Assembly: GCF_016615955.1 (NCBI RefSeq) | Contig: NZ_CP067113.1 | Coordinates: forward strand, 744,001-808,000 | Length of the DNA stretch: 64,000 nucleotides | Direction: 5' to 3' | Source of the DNA: Luteimonas sp. MC1750 | Lineage (GTDB): Bacteria; Pseudomonadota; Gammaproteobacteria; Xanthomonadales; Xanthomonadaceae | Shown here: positions 17,865 through 26,855 of the stretch, piece after piece | How the letters are laid out: each line of letters opens with the position of its first letter | How positions within the stretch are numbered: position 1 is the first letter of the stretch | Notes under the pieces: generated by a model | What the model was told of the DNA's origin: nothing | Seen by the model: only the letters and a program-made list of their open reading frames with translations | Databases searched by the model: none | Made by a program: the position numbers and the translations under genes

Positions 17865-18176
17865 ATGAAGCCTGTCTTCATCGCTGCGGCCCTGGCCGCG
17901 CTGGCGTTCGCCGCGGCGCCCGTCGCCGCACACGCGCAGGACGAGCCCGAGGAAGCCGCGCGCAGCCGCGCCAAGGACGCGCGCAAGGCCGACGACCGCT
18001 TCTGCATCGAGCAGACCGGTTCGCGCATCACCGCGGCGCGCAACGCCCGTTCGCGCGGCGACCAGAAGGACTGCGTGGCGGCGGGCGGGCGTGTGTACAC
18101 GCGCGAGGACATCGAGCGCAGCGGCTCGACCGACCTGCACGACGCCTTGCGCAAGCTCGATCCCTCGATCCGCTGA
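17865..18176 (+). CDS. Small secreted protein with TonB-plug-like C-terminus
   Basis: 103 residues. A Sec signal peptide (MKPVFIAAALAALAFAAAPVAAHA) is followed by a charged segment, then CIEQTGSRI, a second Cys, and GRVYTREDIERSGSTDLHDAL...LDPSIR. The last part closely resembles the start of the plug domain of TonB-dependent receptors (TGSRI ... YTREDIERSG...DAL), but there is no TonB box and no beta-barrel. Two cysteines may form a disulfide in the periplasm. It follows virD4 on the same strand by 95 bases. Function unknown. The ATG has a purine-rich GAGGTGACC upstream. Confidence 0.75.
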   Translation: MKPVFIAAALAALAFAAAPVAAHAQDEPEEAARSRAKDARKADDRFCIEQTGSRITAARNARSRGDQKDCVAAGGRVYTREDIERSGSTDLHDALRKLDPSIR

Positions 18177-18248
18177 GTCCCGCGACAACCCACGGGCACC
18201 CGGTCACGCGGGGCGTCCACGCTTCGGTGGCCCAGCGTTGGCCCCACG

Positions 18249-18279
18249 ACGCCCGGCCATGTGCCGGGTGTCTTCTTTT
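18249..18279 (+). terminator. Intrinsic terminator upstream of hutU
   Basis: GCCCGGC / GCCGGGT stem with a five-base loop followed by GTCTTCTTTT, 72 bases after the small secreted protein. Confidence 0.7.
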
Positions 18280-18326
18280 CGGCGATGCGATAATCCGGCG
18301 TCCACTCCGCCGCTGAACCGTCGCCC

Positions 18327-19991
18327 ATGTCCAACCGCCACGACCCGTCCCGCAGCGTCCGCGCGCCCCGCGGCAGCACCCTGAGCTGCCGCTCCTGGCT
18401 GACCGAGGCGCCGTACCGGATGCTGCAGAACAACCTCGACCCCGAGGTCGCCGAGCGGCCCGAGGACCTCGTGGTCTACGGTGGCATCGGCCGCGCGGCG
18501 CGCGACTGGGCGAGCTATGACGCGATCCTCGAATCACTGCGCACGCTGGGCGACGACGAGACCCTGCTGGTGCAGTCGGGCAAGCCGGTCGGCATCTTCC
18601 CGACGCATGCCGACGCGCCGCGCGTGCTGATCGCGAACTCCAACCTGGTGCCGGCCTGGGCCAACTGGGAGCACTTCGACGAACTCGACCGCAAGGGCCT
18701 GATGATGTACGGGCAGATGACCGCGGGCTCGTGGATCTACATCGGCAGCCAGGGCATCGTCCAGGGCACCTACGAGACCTTCGTCGAGATGGGGCGCCAG
18801 CACTACGGCGGCAGCCTCCAGGGCCGCTGGATCCTGACCGCCGGTTTGGGTGGCATGGGCGGTGCGCAGCCACTGGCGGCATCGCTGGCCGGCGCGTCCT
18901 CGCTGACCATCGAATGCCGCCAGGCGAGCATCGACTTCCGCCTGCGCACGCGCTACGTCGACGAGCAGGCAACCGACCTCGACGACGCCCTGGCGCGGAT
19001 CGCGAAATACGTCGCCGCGGGCGAGGCGAAGTCGATCGCGCTGCTGGGCAACGCCGCGGAAATCCTGCCCGAGCTGGTCAAGCGCGGCGTGCGCCCGGAC
19101 TGCGTCACCGACCAGACCAGCGCGCACGACCCGGTGCACGGCTACCTGCCGATCGGCTGGACGGTCGAGCAGTGGCTGGACGCGCAGGCCTCGGAGCCCG
19201 CCAGGGTCCGCGACGCAGCCAAGCAGTCCATGCGCGTGCACGTCGAGGCCATGCTGGCCTTCCACGCCCGCGGCATCCCCACCGTCGACTACGGCAACAA
19301 CATCCGGCAGATGGCAAAGGACGCCGGCTGCAGCAACGCCTTTGATTTCCCGGGGTTCGTGCCCGCGTACGTGCGGCCGCTGTTCTGCCGCGGCATCGGG
19401 CCGTTCCGCTGGGTGGCGCTGTCCGGCGATCCCGAGGACATCCATCGCACCGATGCCAAGGTCAAGGAGCTGATTCCCGACGACCCGCACCTGCACCGGT
19501 GGCTGGACATGGCGCGCGAGCGCATCAGCTTCCAGGGCCTGCCGGCGCGGATCTGCTGGGTCGGCCTGGGCCAGCGCCATCGCCTCGGGCTGGCGTTCAA
19601 CGAGATGGTCCGCAACGGGGAGCTGAAGGCGCCGGTGGTGATCGGCCGCGACCATCTCGACAGCGGCTCGGTGGCCTCGCCCAATCGCGAGACCGAAGCG
19701 ATGGCCGACGGCAGCGATGCAGTGAGCGACTGGCCGCTGCTCAATGCCATGCTCAACGTCGCCAGCGGCGCGACCTGGGTCAGCCTGCATCACGGGGGCG
19801 GCGTGGGGATGGGCTACAGCCAGCACAGCGGCGTGGTGATCGTCTGCGACGGCAGCGAGGATGCGGACCGGCGCCTCGCGCGCGTGCTCTGGAACGATCC
19901 CGGCACCGGTGTCATGCGCCATGCGGACGCCGGCTACGACATCGCCAGGCAGTGCGCGCGGGAGCAGGGTCTCAAGCTGCCGATGGCCTGA
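18327..19991 (+). CDS. hutU: Urocanate hydratase HutU
   Basis: 554-residue urocanase, which converts urocanate to imidazolonepropionate with tightly bound NAD+ in histidine degradation. Conserved features: [32 protein letters not shown] at the N-terminus, the [11 protein letters not shown] stretch, the NAD-binding [33 protein letters not shown], the active-site Cys region [13 protein letters not shown], and [17 protein letters not shown] near the end. Length is normal. None of hutH, hutI or hutG is adjacent. The pathway genes must be dispersed, which is unusual. Confidence 0.97.
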   Translation: MSNRHDPSRSVRAPRGSTLSCRSWLTEAPYRMLQNNLDPEVAERPEDLVVYGGIGRAARDWASYDAILESLRTLGDDETLLVQSGKPVGIFPTHADAPRVLIANSNLVPAWANWEHFDELDRKGLMMYGQMTAGSWIYIGSQGIVQGTYETFVEMGRQHYGGSLQGRWILTAGLGGMGGAQPLAASLAGASSLTIECRQASIDFRLRTRYVDEQATDLDDALARIAKYVAAGEAKSIALLGNAAEILPELVKRGVRPDCVTDQTSAHDPVHGYLPIGWTVEQWLDAQASEPARVRDAAKQSMRVHVEAMLAFHARGIPTVDYGNNIRQMAKDAGCSNAFDFPGFVPAYVRPLFCRGIGPFRWVALSGDPEDIHRTDAKVKELIPDDPHLHRWLDMARERISFQGLPARICWVGLGQRHRLGLAFNEMVRNGELKAPVVIGRDHLDSGSVASPNRETEAMADGSDAVSDWPLLNAMLNVASGATWVSLHHGGGVGMGYSQHSGVVIVCDGSEDADRRLARVLWNDPGTGVMRHADAGYDIARQCAREQGLKLPMA

Positions 19992-20085
19992 GCCGCGCGT
20001 GCAACCATGCGGCCGGCGGATTCACCGCGCGGCGCGCACCCGGCCGCCATAATCGGCGGCAGACACTTCCATGCAGGAATCTTCG

Positions 20086-20328
20086 ATGGGCAACGGACAG
20101 GGCACCACCGGCAACGTGATTGCCGCGATCTGCAGTCTCTTCATTCCCGGCCTCGGCCAGCTGGTGCAGGGGCGGGTGGTCTCGGCGATCCTCTGGTTCA
20201 CGGCGGGCTGCATCGCCGGCGCGGTGACCTGGCTGCTGACCCTGACCCTGCTGCCGTTCGGCTGGTTCGTGGTGAGCCTGTTCTCCTGCATCAGCGCGGC
20301 CATGTACCGCGCACCGGTGACGCGCTGA
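20086..20328 (+). CDS. Small TM2-like membrane protein
   Basis: 80 residues if started at the ATG at 20086, which has AGGA eight bases upstream; the ATG at 20071 would add five residues. Two hydrophobic segments are joined by a short loop: NVIAAICSLFIPGLGQLVQGR then ILWFTAGCIAGAVTWLLTLTLLPFGWFVVSLFS. The FIPGLGQL-GR turn is like TM2-domain and related small membrane proteins. No function can be assigned. Confidence 0.75.
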   Translation: MGNGQGTTGNVIAAICSLFIPGLGQLVQGRVVSAILWFTAGCIAGAVTWLLTLTLLPFGWFVVSLFSCISAAMYRAPVTR

Positions 20329-20386
20329 CCGCGATGAGCGCCGGCCGCCGGTCGCGTGCCCGGCGGAAGACCGCTCACGCCCGGAT

Positions 20387-20896
20387 TCAGCGCACCGCCG
20401 CGGCCGCCGGGTCGTCGAACAGCCGACCGTAGTCCGCCAGCGCACCGCGCATGCCGGCGACCGGCGCCGGATCCGCCGGCGCAGCCCGAAGCGCCTGCGA
20501 GCCCGCCATCAGCCGCGCGAGGATCCCGTGCAGCGCGACGTCGGGTTCCGGGTCGAGCTCGCAGTTGCCGAACATGTACTCGATCGCGGCATCGACATCG
20601 CCCGCCACTGTCAGCACGTTGCCTTCGCCGAGGTGGCCCATCTCGAGGTGGGCGAGTGTCGCCACCGCCTTGCGGACCTGGCCCATGCCTTCGACCAGAG
20701 GGGCGTCCGGCGTCCATCGCACGTGACCGGCCGGAATGGCCGCGGCCGGCGTGTCCGCGGCATGGTGTGCATGCGCCGCGGGAGTCGTCCCGGCCTGTCG
20801 GGCATGCGCGGCGTGCGCGCCATGGTCGTGCTGGGCGTGGGCCAGGCCCGGGACGATCGCCAGTGACAGGGCCAGCAGGATGGGAAGGGGCTGCAT
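20387..20896 (-). CDS. Periplasmic His-rich protein (DnrO-like)
   Basis: 169 residues with a signal peptide (MQPLPILLALSLAIVPGLAHA) followed by a histidine-rich linker (QHDHGAHAAHARQ, AHAHHAADT) that could bind metal ions. The folded part, from VRWTPDAPLVEGMGQVRKAVATLAHLEMGHL on, matches my memory of proteins annotated DnrO in xanthomonads, but I could not confirm this. A CELDPEPDVALHGILARLMAG segment follows. Its position gives no functional clue, as both neighbours are small unknowns. Confidence 0.65.
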   Translation of the reverse strand: MQPLPILLALSLAIVPGLAHAQHDHGAHAAHARQAGTTPAAHAHHAADTPAAAIPAGHVRWTPDAPLVEGMGQVRKAVATLAHLEMGHLGEGNVLTVAGDVDAAIEYMFGNCELDPEPDVALHGILARLMAGSQALRAAPADPAPVAGMRGALADYGRLFDDPAAAAVR

Positions 20897-21039
20897 GGAG
20901 GACTCCTGGTTGCTTTGCGTGTCGCTCCATCTTCGGCCATCGCCTCGGGGCGGGCCATGACAAGGGTCAAGCAGGGGGGCACGCGTGTCCTGGCCGCTTG
21001 GGAGGCCGACGACGCGGCCTATTCATAAATGTCCAGGCG

Positions 21040-21048
21040 TGCTATAAT
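21040..21048 (+). promoter_or_regulatory. Extended -10 promoter (TGCTATAAT)
   Basis: Perfect extended -10 element TG-N-TATAAT, with no good -35 hexamer, 45 bases before the candidate small gene at 21093. It lies in an AT-rich patch unlike its surroundings. Confidence 0.6.
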
Positions 21049-21092
21049 TGCTCCGTAAGTTGCTGTAATCATTAGATTTATGGAGGATCAAA

Positions 21093-21362
21093 ATTACCAG
21101 TCACCTGAAAAACACCATCCTGTCGCTGTTCCCCGCCCAGACCTCGCGCGTCACCGCGCCGCGCCGCCGGACCGCTCCGGCCACGAGCATCACCCGCATC
21201 CAGGCCGGCTTTCCGCATGCCGCCCTGGTGGTCGCCAACGCTGCCCATGCCGGCGGTCAGCGCCGCAGCGTCCGCCAGTTCCCGACCTACACGCGCGGCA
21301 GCTACCTCTCCCATACGCGCCACGACGTGCGCCGGCGCCAGCCAATCTTCCGCATCGGCTAG
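21093..21362 (+). CDS. Candidate small basic protein with non-AUG (ATT) start
   Basis: The frame from 21087 to the TAG at 21360-21362 has the GC-ending codon pattern of real genes, but contains no ATG, GTG or TTG start before the body. A strong GGAGG lies at 21082-21086 and the ATT at 21093 is six bases downstream, as in infC-type initiation. The 89-residue product begins TSHLKNTILSLFPAQTSRV, is rich in Arg and Thr, and ends RRRQPIFRIG. The overlapping ATG at 21080 opens a different frame with poor codon use. No family recognised. An indel in the sequence could also explain the missing start. Confidence 0.45.
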   Translation: MTSHLKNTILSLFPAQTSRVTAPRRRTAPATSITRIQAGFPHAALVVANAAHAGGQRRSVRQFPTYTRGSYLSHTRHDVRRRQPIFRIG

Positions 21363-21390
21363 CGGCCGTGGCGCATGGCCTGCGCGGCGC

Positions 21391-21446
21391 GATGTAAAAA
21401 CCCTTTGACATCGCGTCCGGGCCGGATGTACGTTTTGTTTTACATC
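21391..21446 (+). promoter_or_regulatory. Tandem GATGT-N12-ACATC operators over a promoter
   Basis: Four half-sites alternate exactly every 17 bases: GATGT at 21391, ACATC at 21408, GATGT at 21425, ACATC at 21442. This makes two inverted repeats of the form GATGT-N12-ACATC. A TTGACA -35 box (21405-21410) overlaps the first and a TACGTT -10 candidate (21429-21434) overlaps the second. The following operon encodes a membrane protein and an XRE-type repressor, the likely ligand of the sites. Confidence 0.65.
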
Positions 21447-21464
21447 CACTGCCTGGAGCCCCCG

Positions 21465-22094
21465 ATGATCGCCCGTCGTTTCGCATTGCCGATGCTGCTC
21501 GCCGCGGCGGGCCTGGGTCTCTGGCTGCTGCTCGCAGGCGTGGAATCGCTGTTCGGACTCGATACCGGCGCCGTCGGCTTCGCCGTGCTGGTGCTGGCGG
21601 CGTGGAGCGCGCTCTACGGTGTCTGGCAGCTGTCACTCACCGAAAGCGAGCTGCAGGTGTCACCCGCCGAATGGAAGGCCTGGATCGGAACGGCGTTCAT
21701 GGCGGTGGCGGTGCTGTACTTCGTCGCCCGCATGCACGTGTTCCAGACCCCGAGCCTCGCCGACAGCCCGGAAGCCCGGCAGGTGGGCCGCAACCTCGTG
21801 CTGCTGCTCGTGGCATGGACGGTGCTGTCGTCCACCATCGGCAGGCGCTGGAAGGACCGCGTGCAGGAGGACGAGCGCGACCGCGAGATCGAACGCGAAG
21901 CCGCGGGCTGGGCGCGCAGCGCGGTCAGCGCGATGATCGTGTTCCTCGCAATCCTGCTGGGCCTGTCGCCGGCGGACCGCCTGCAGTGGGCCACCCTCCC
22001 GATGATCGCCAACCTGCTGGTGCTGGTGCTCATGCTCGGCTGCCTCGTCGACAACGGCGCCAGCGCGGTGCGCCACTGGCTGGACCGGCGCTGA
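21465..22094 (+). CDS. Membrane protein paired with XRE regulator (DUF2178-like)
   Basis: 209 residues with about six hydrophobic spans in three pairs and a charged cytoplasmic-type loop in the middle ([26 protein letters not shown]). Architecture and pairing with a small XRE regulator match the DUF2178-like membrane protein/HTH modules seen in many bacteria; in some of these the membrane partner controls the repressor. TGGAG lies before the ATG. The stop is 5 bases before the regulator start, so the two form an operon behind the tandem operators. Confidence 0.75.
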   Translation: MIARRFALPMLLAAAGLGLWLLLAGVESLFGLDTGAVGFAVLVLAAWSALYGVWQLSLTESELQVSPAEWKAWIGTAFMAVAVLYFVARMHVFQTPSLADSPEARQVGRNLVLLLVAWTVLSSTIGRRWKDRVQEDERDREIEREAAGWARSAVSAMIVFLAILLGLSPADRLQWATLPMIANLLVLVLMLGCLVDNGASAVRHWLDRR

Positions 22095-22099
22095 GCCGC

Positions 22100-22324
22100 G
22101 TGGCGCGCACCGCGGTCACCAACCACATCCGCCGCCTGCGCCAGGAGCGCACCGGCATGACCCAGGAGGCACTCGCGCAGGCCTGCAGGGTCACCCGGCA
22201 GACCATCATCGCGCTCGAGGCCGGCCGCTATGCCCCCTCGCTGGAACTGGCCTTCCGCATCGCGCATGCGCTGGGCACGCCGCTGGACGAGGTATTCGAG
22301 TGGGACGCCACGCCACCGGGATGA
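22100..22324 (+). CDS. XRE-family (YozG-like) transcriptional regulator
   Basis: 74 residues, essentially one helix-turn-helix domain: [62 protein letters not shown]. The TQEALA...VTRQTI...E.GRY pattern is that of the short YozG-type Cro/CI regulators. The start is GTG at 22100, five bases after the preceding stop. It probably represses its own operon through the GATGT-N12-ACATC sites. Confidence 0.9.
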   Translation: MARTAVTNHIRRLRQERTGMTQEALAQACRVTRQTIIALEAGRYAPSLELAFRIAHALGTPLDEVFEWDATPPG

Positions 22325-22444
22325 GCCGGGGCCAGGACCTTTCGGCATTGTCGCGGCTCCGGAGGCCGGCGTAGTCTGGCCTGATCGTTCCGCGATCGGC
22401 CCGCCCGCGCGCGGGATCCCCCCGCACCGCGAGCCACGCCACCG

Positions 22445-23962
22445 ATGAACCCGTCGCACACCGCATCAAGCCGCCCGTCGCGCAGCCTGTTCCGCACCAA
22501 GTCCATCGAGCAGACCATCGCCGACGCCGCCGAACCGGGGCGCCAGCTCAAGCGCACGCTCAGCGCCTGGGACCTGATGATCCTCGGCGTGGCGGTGGCG
22601 GTCGGGGCCGGCATCTTCTCGGTGGGCGCGCGTGCGGCGGGCAGCTTCGCCGGTCCTGCCGTCACCATGTCCTTCCTGCTCGCCGCGCTGGCCTGCGCGC
22701 TCGCGATCATGTGCTACGCCGAGTTCGCCTCCAGCATCCCGGTCGCCGGCAGCGCCTATACCTATACCTACGCCACGCTGGGCGAGTTCATCGCCTGGAT
22801 CATCGGCTGGGACCTGATCCTCGAGCTGCTCACCGCGGGTGCGGTGATCGCGAAGTACTGGGGCATCTACCTCGCGATGGTGTTCGAGCTGTTCGACGTG
22901 CACATCCCGACGACGATCGCGGTGCTCGGCATCAGCGTCGACTGGGGGCCGATCCTGATCGTCGGCGTGTTCACCTGCCTGCTGATCCTGGGCACCAAAA
23001 TGTCGGCGCGGGTCAACAACGTGTTCACCCTGATCAAGGTGGGCATCGTGGTGTTCGTGATCGTGGTCGGGCTGACCTATTTCGATGCCGCCAACCTCAC
23101 GCCGTTCGTACCACCGCCGGAGCCCGCCGTCGGCGGCGACGCCGAGGCCTGGTCGCAGTCGCTGCTGTCCTGGATGACAGGCGCCGAGCCGGCGCGCTAC
23201 GGCGTGGCCGGGGTGCTGTCGGGCGCGGCGCTGGTCTTCTTCGCCTTCATCGGCTTCGACGTGGTCGCGACCTCGGCCGAAGAGGTCAAGGATCCCCAGC
23301 GCACGCTGCCGCTGGGCATCTTCGGCGGCCTGGCGCTGGTGACCCTGCTGTATCTCGGCGTGGCGGTGGCACTGACCGGCATGGTGCCGTACACGGTGCT
23401 GGCGGCGGCGGACAACCCGTCGCTGGCCACGGCCTTCGTCGCGGTTGGCGCGGACTGGGCCGCCCAGGTGATCTCGGTGGGGATCCTCGCCGGTCTGACC
23501 ACGGTGATCATGGTGCTGCTGATGGGCCTGTCGCGGGTACTGCTGGCGATCAGCCGCGATGGGCTGCTGCCGCGCTGGCTCAGCGTCACGTCGGAGACCC
23601 GCAAGACCCCCGTGCGCCTGCAGCTGGTCAGCGGCGCCGCGGTGGCGCTCCTGGCCGGCTTCACCCAGGTCGAAATCCTGGAGGAGATGATCAACATCGG
23701 CACGCTGTCGGCCTTCGTGCTGGTGAGCCTCGCGGTGGTGGTGCTGCGGCGCACGCGGCCGGACCTGCCGCGGGCGTTCCGGGTGCCGTGGTCGCCGCTG
23801 CTGCCGATCGTCTCGGCGGTGCTGTGCTTCTACCTGATGCTCAACCTGACCACGCTCACCTGGGTGCGTTTCGCGGTCTGGCTGGCCATCGGCGCGGCGA
23901 TCTATTTCGCCTACGGCCGGCGTCACGCGCGCGTCGGGCTGGCCACGGGCGAACGGACATGA
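22445..23962 (+). CDS. APC-superfamily amino acid permease
   Basis: 505-residue permease of the APC superfamily, cationic/branched amino acid (CAT-like) branch. About twelve to fourteen hydrophobic spans are visible. The first contains the substrate-contacting GVAVAVGAGIFSVG, the third-span region reads CYAEFASSIPVAGSAYTYTYATLGEFIAWIIGW, and the sixth-span region FFAFIGFDVVATSAEEVKDPQRTLP. All are typical of YfnA/CAT transporters. The stop overlaps the start of the ATP-grasp gene, so the two should be co-expressed; the transported amino acid may feed or export the ligase substrate or product. Confidence 0.92.
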   Translation: MNPSHTASSRPSRSLFRTKSIEQTIADAAEPGRQLKRTLSAWDLMILGVAVAVGAGIFSVGARAAGSFAGPAVTMSFLLAALACALAIMCYAEFASSIPVAGSAYTYTYATLGEFIAWIIGWDLILELLTAGAVIAKYWGIYLAMVFELFDVHIPTTIAVLGISVDWGPILIVGVFTCLLILGTKMSARVNNVFTLIKVGIVVFVIVVGLTYFDAANLTPFVPPPEPAVGGDAEAWSQSLLSWMTGAEPARYGVAGVLSGAALVFFAFIGFDVVATSAEEVKDPQRTLPLGIFGGLALVTLLYLGVAVALTGMVPYTVLAAADNPSLATAFVAVGADWAAQVISVGILAGLTTVIMVLLMGLSRVLLAISRDGLLPRWLSVTSETRKTPVRLQLVSGAAVALLAGFTQVEILEEMINIGTLSAFVLVSLAVVVLRRTRPDLPRAFRVPWSPLLPIVSAVLCFYLMLNLTTLTWVRFAVWLAIGAAIYFAYGRRHARVGLATGERT

Positions 23963-24932
23963 GCGCGGTCGCGATCCTCACGCCGGACCCGGCCACGGGC
24001 GATCACGCCGAGGTCTGGCCGCCGGTGCTCGCGCGCCTGCAGTCGGCGCTGGCGGCGCAGGGCATCCGCGCCGTCCCGACGCCATGGAGCGCGCACGTCG
24101 ACGACGCCTCCGCGCTGCAGGGCTACGCGCAGGTGCTGCCACTCCTGGTCTGGAACTACCACGTCGACCACGCACGCTGGCTGCGCGCCTGCCGCACCTG
24201 GGCGCAGGCGGGCCTGCCGATGGCGAACCCGCCGTCGGTGCTGGCCTGGAACTCGGACAAGCGCTATCTGGACCGGCTGGCCGCGGCCGGTGTCGCGATC
24301 CCGCACACGGCGTGGACCCGCCGCTTGACACGGACCTTGCTGGAACAGGTGTTCGATGCGACCGGCGCGGACGAACTCATCGCCAAGCCCGCTGTTTCAG
24401 GAGGTGCCTGGAAGACCTGGCGCGTCGGTCGCGACGGCATCGACGCGGTGCTGGCACAGGCGGGAAGCGACGCGGATGACGATGCCGGTCGTGCCGGGGT
24501 TGCGGAAATCCTGCTGCAGCCGTTCCTGCCGACGATCCTGCAGCAGGGCGAGACCTCGCTGCTGTATTTCGGTGGCCGGCTGTCGCACGCGGTGAACAAG
24601 CGCCCGACGCCCGGCGATTTCCGCGTGCAGGAGACCTTCGGTGGCCACTACACCGCACTCGCGCAGCCGCCAGCCGGCGCGCTCGCGCTGGCGGAGCAGG
24701 TCCTGGCCGCGATCGACGAGCCGCTGCTGTACGCGCGCATCGACATGGTTCCGGATGCGGACGGGCGCTGGCTGCTGATGGAGGCGGAGCTGATCGAGCC
24801 TGATTTCTATCTCGGCGTCGATCCGGGGCGTGGCGCGCTGTTCGCGCAGGCGCTGCGCGACAGGCTGGAGGCCTTGCCGGCGCCGCGCGCCGCAGCGGGC
24901 GCCGTGGGAGCCTTGGGAGCGGCCTCCGCGCC

Positions 24933-24936
<4 letters not shown>
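23959..24936 (+). CDS. ATP-grasp domain ligase-like protein
   Basis: 325 residues resembling RimK/glutathione-synthetase-type ATP-grasp ligases. Visible: an N-terminal pre-ATP-grasp domain, NPPSVLAWNSDKRYLDRLAAAGVAIPHT, the nucleotide-binding lysine in LIAKPAVSGGAWKTW, EILLQPFLPTI, and the metal-binding end RIDMVPDADGRWLLMEAELIEPDFYL. The product should be an amide, peptide or thioester bond, but the substrates are not known. Translation is coupled to the permease by ATGA overlap. Its end overlaps the convergent dbpA end by four bases. Confidence 0.85.
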
Positions 24937-26330
<1,394 letters not shown>

Positions 26331-26393
26331 GATCGCAGCTACGCGCCGGCGGCGTATGGATCGTCCTTGATCGCCGGCGGAAAGCGACCGCGG

Positions 26394-26663
26394 TCAGCGG
26401 CGCTCGCGCGCCTCGTCGTCGCTGATCGTGTCGCTGCGCACGTCGTCGGCGAAGGAGCGGCCGTCCTGGTCGACGTCGCCGGGCTGGTCGTCGAGCGCGA
26501 TGTCCAACAGGTCGGCGCCGTTGTCCACGCCGATGTTGTCCATCGCCGACGTGGCGCGGGGGTCCTTGAGCGCGGGGCCGCGGGTCTCCGGCAGGTCGGT
26601 GCCGTCATCCAGGCTGGACTCGTCGCTGGGTGCGGCAGGTCGGGTGGAATTGGACTTGGCCAT
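26394..26663 (-). CDS. Hypothetical small acidic protein
   Basis: 89 residues, strongly acidic and hydrophilic (SLDDGTDLPET..., VDNGADLLDIALDDQPGDVDQDG, ending DEARERR), no cysteine or membrane segment, probably disordered. GGAG lies seven bases before the ATG. It is divergent from mrfA. No family recognised. Composition is similar in style to the disordered protein near otsA, but I see no sequence repeat linking the two. Confidence 0.55.
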   Translation of the reverse strand: MAKSNSTRPAAPSDESSLDDGTDLPETRGPALKDPRATSAMDNIGVDNGADLLDIALDDQPGDVDQDGRSFADDVRSDTISDDEARERR

Positions 26664-26855
26664 CGGGATGCTCCGTCACGGGGGTGCCCACTCTGTGCCC
26701 GCGGGCGTCAACAGGACGGCAAGGGAGATGGCGGGCCGCTGCGCCGTCGGGACGGCGACGGGGTCCGCAAGCGTATCGGTGCCGGATGCGGCCCGGGTCG
26801 CACTCAGTGAGACGCCGCTGGCCGAGCATCGCCCTCCGCCCAGCCGGAGCCCGCC

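Noticed and set aside
21080..21397. ATG-initiated 105-residue frame
   Set aside because: Pro/His/Arg-rich with poor codon pattern; the overlapping frame from 21093 looks more coding.
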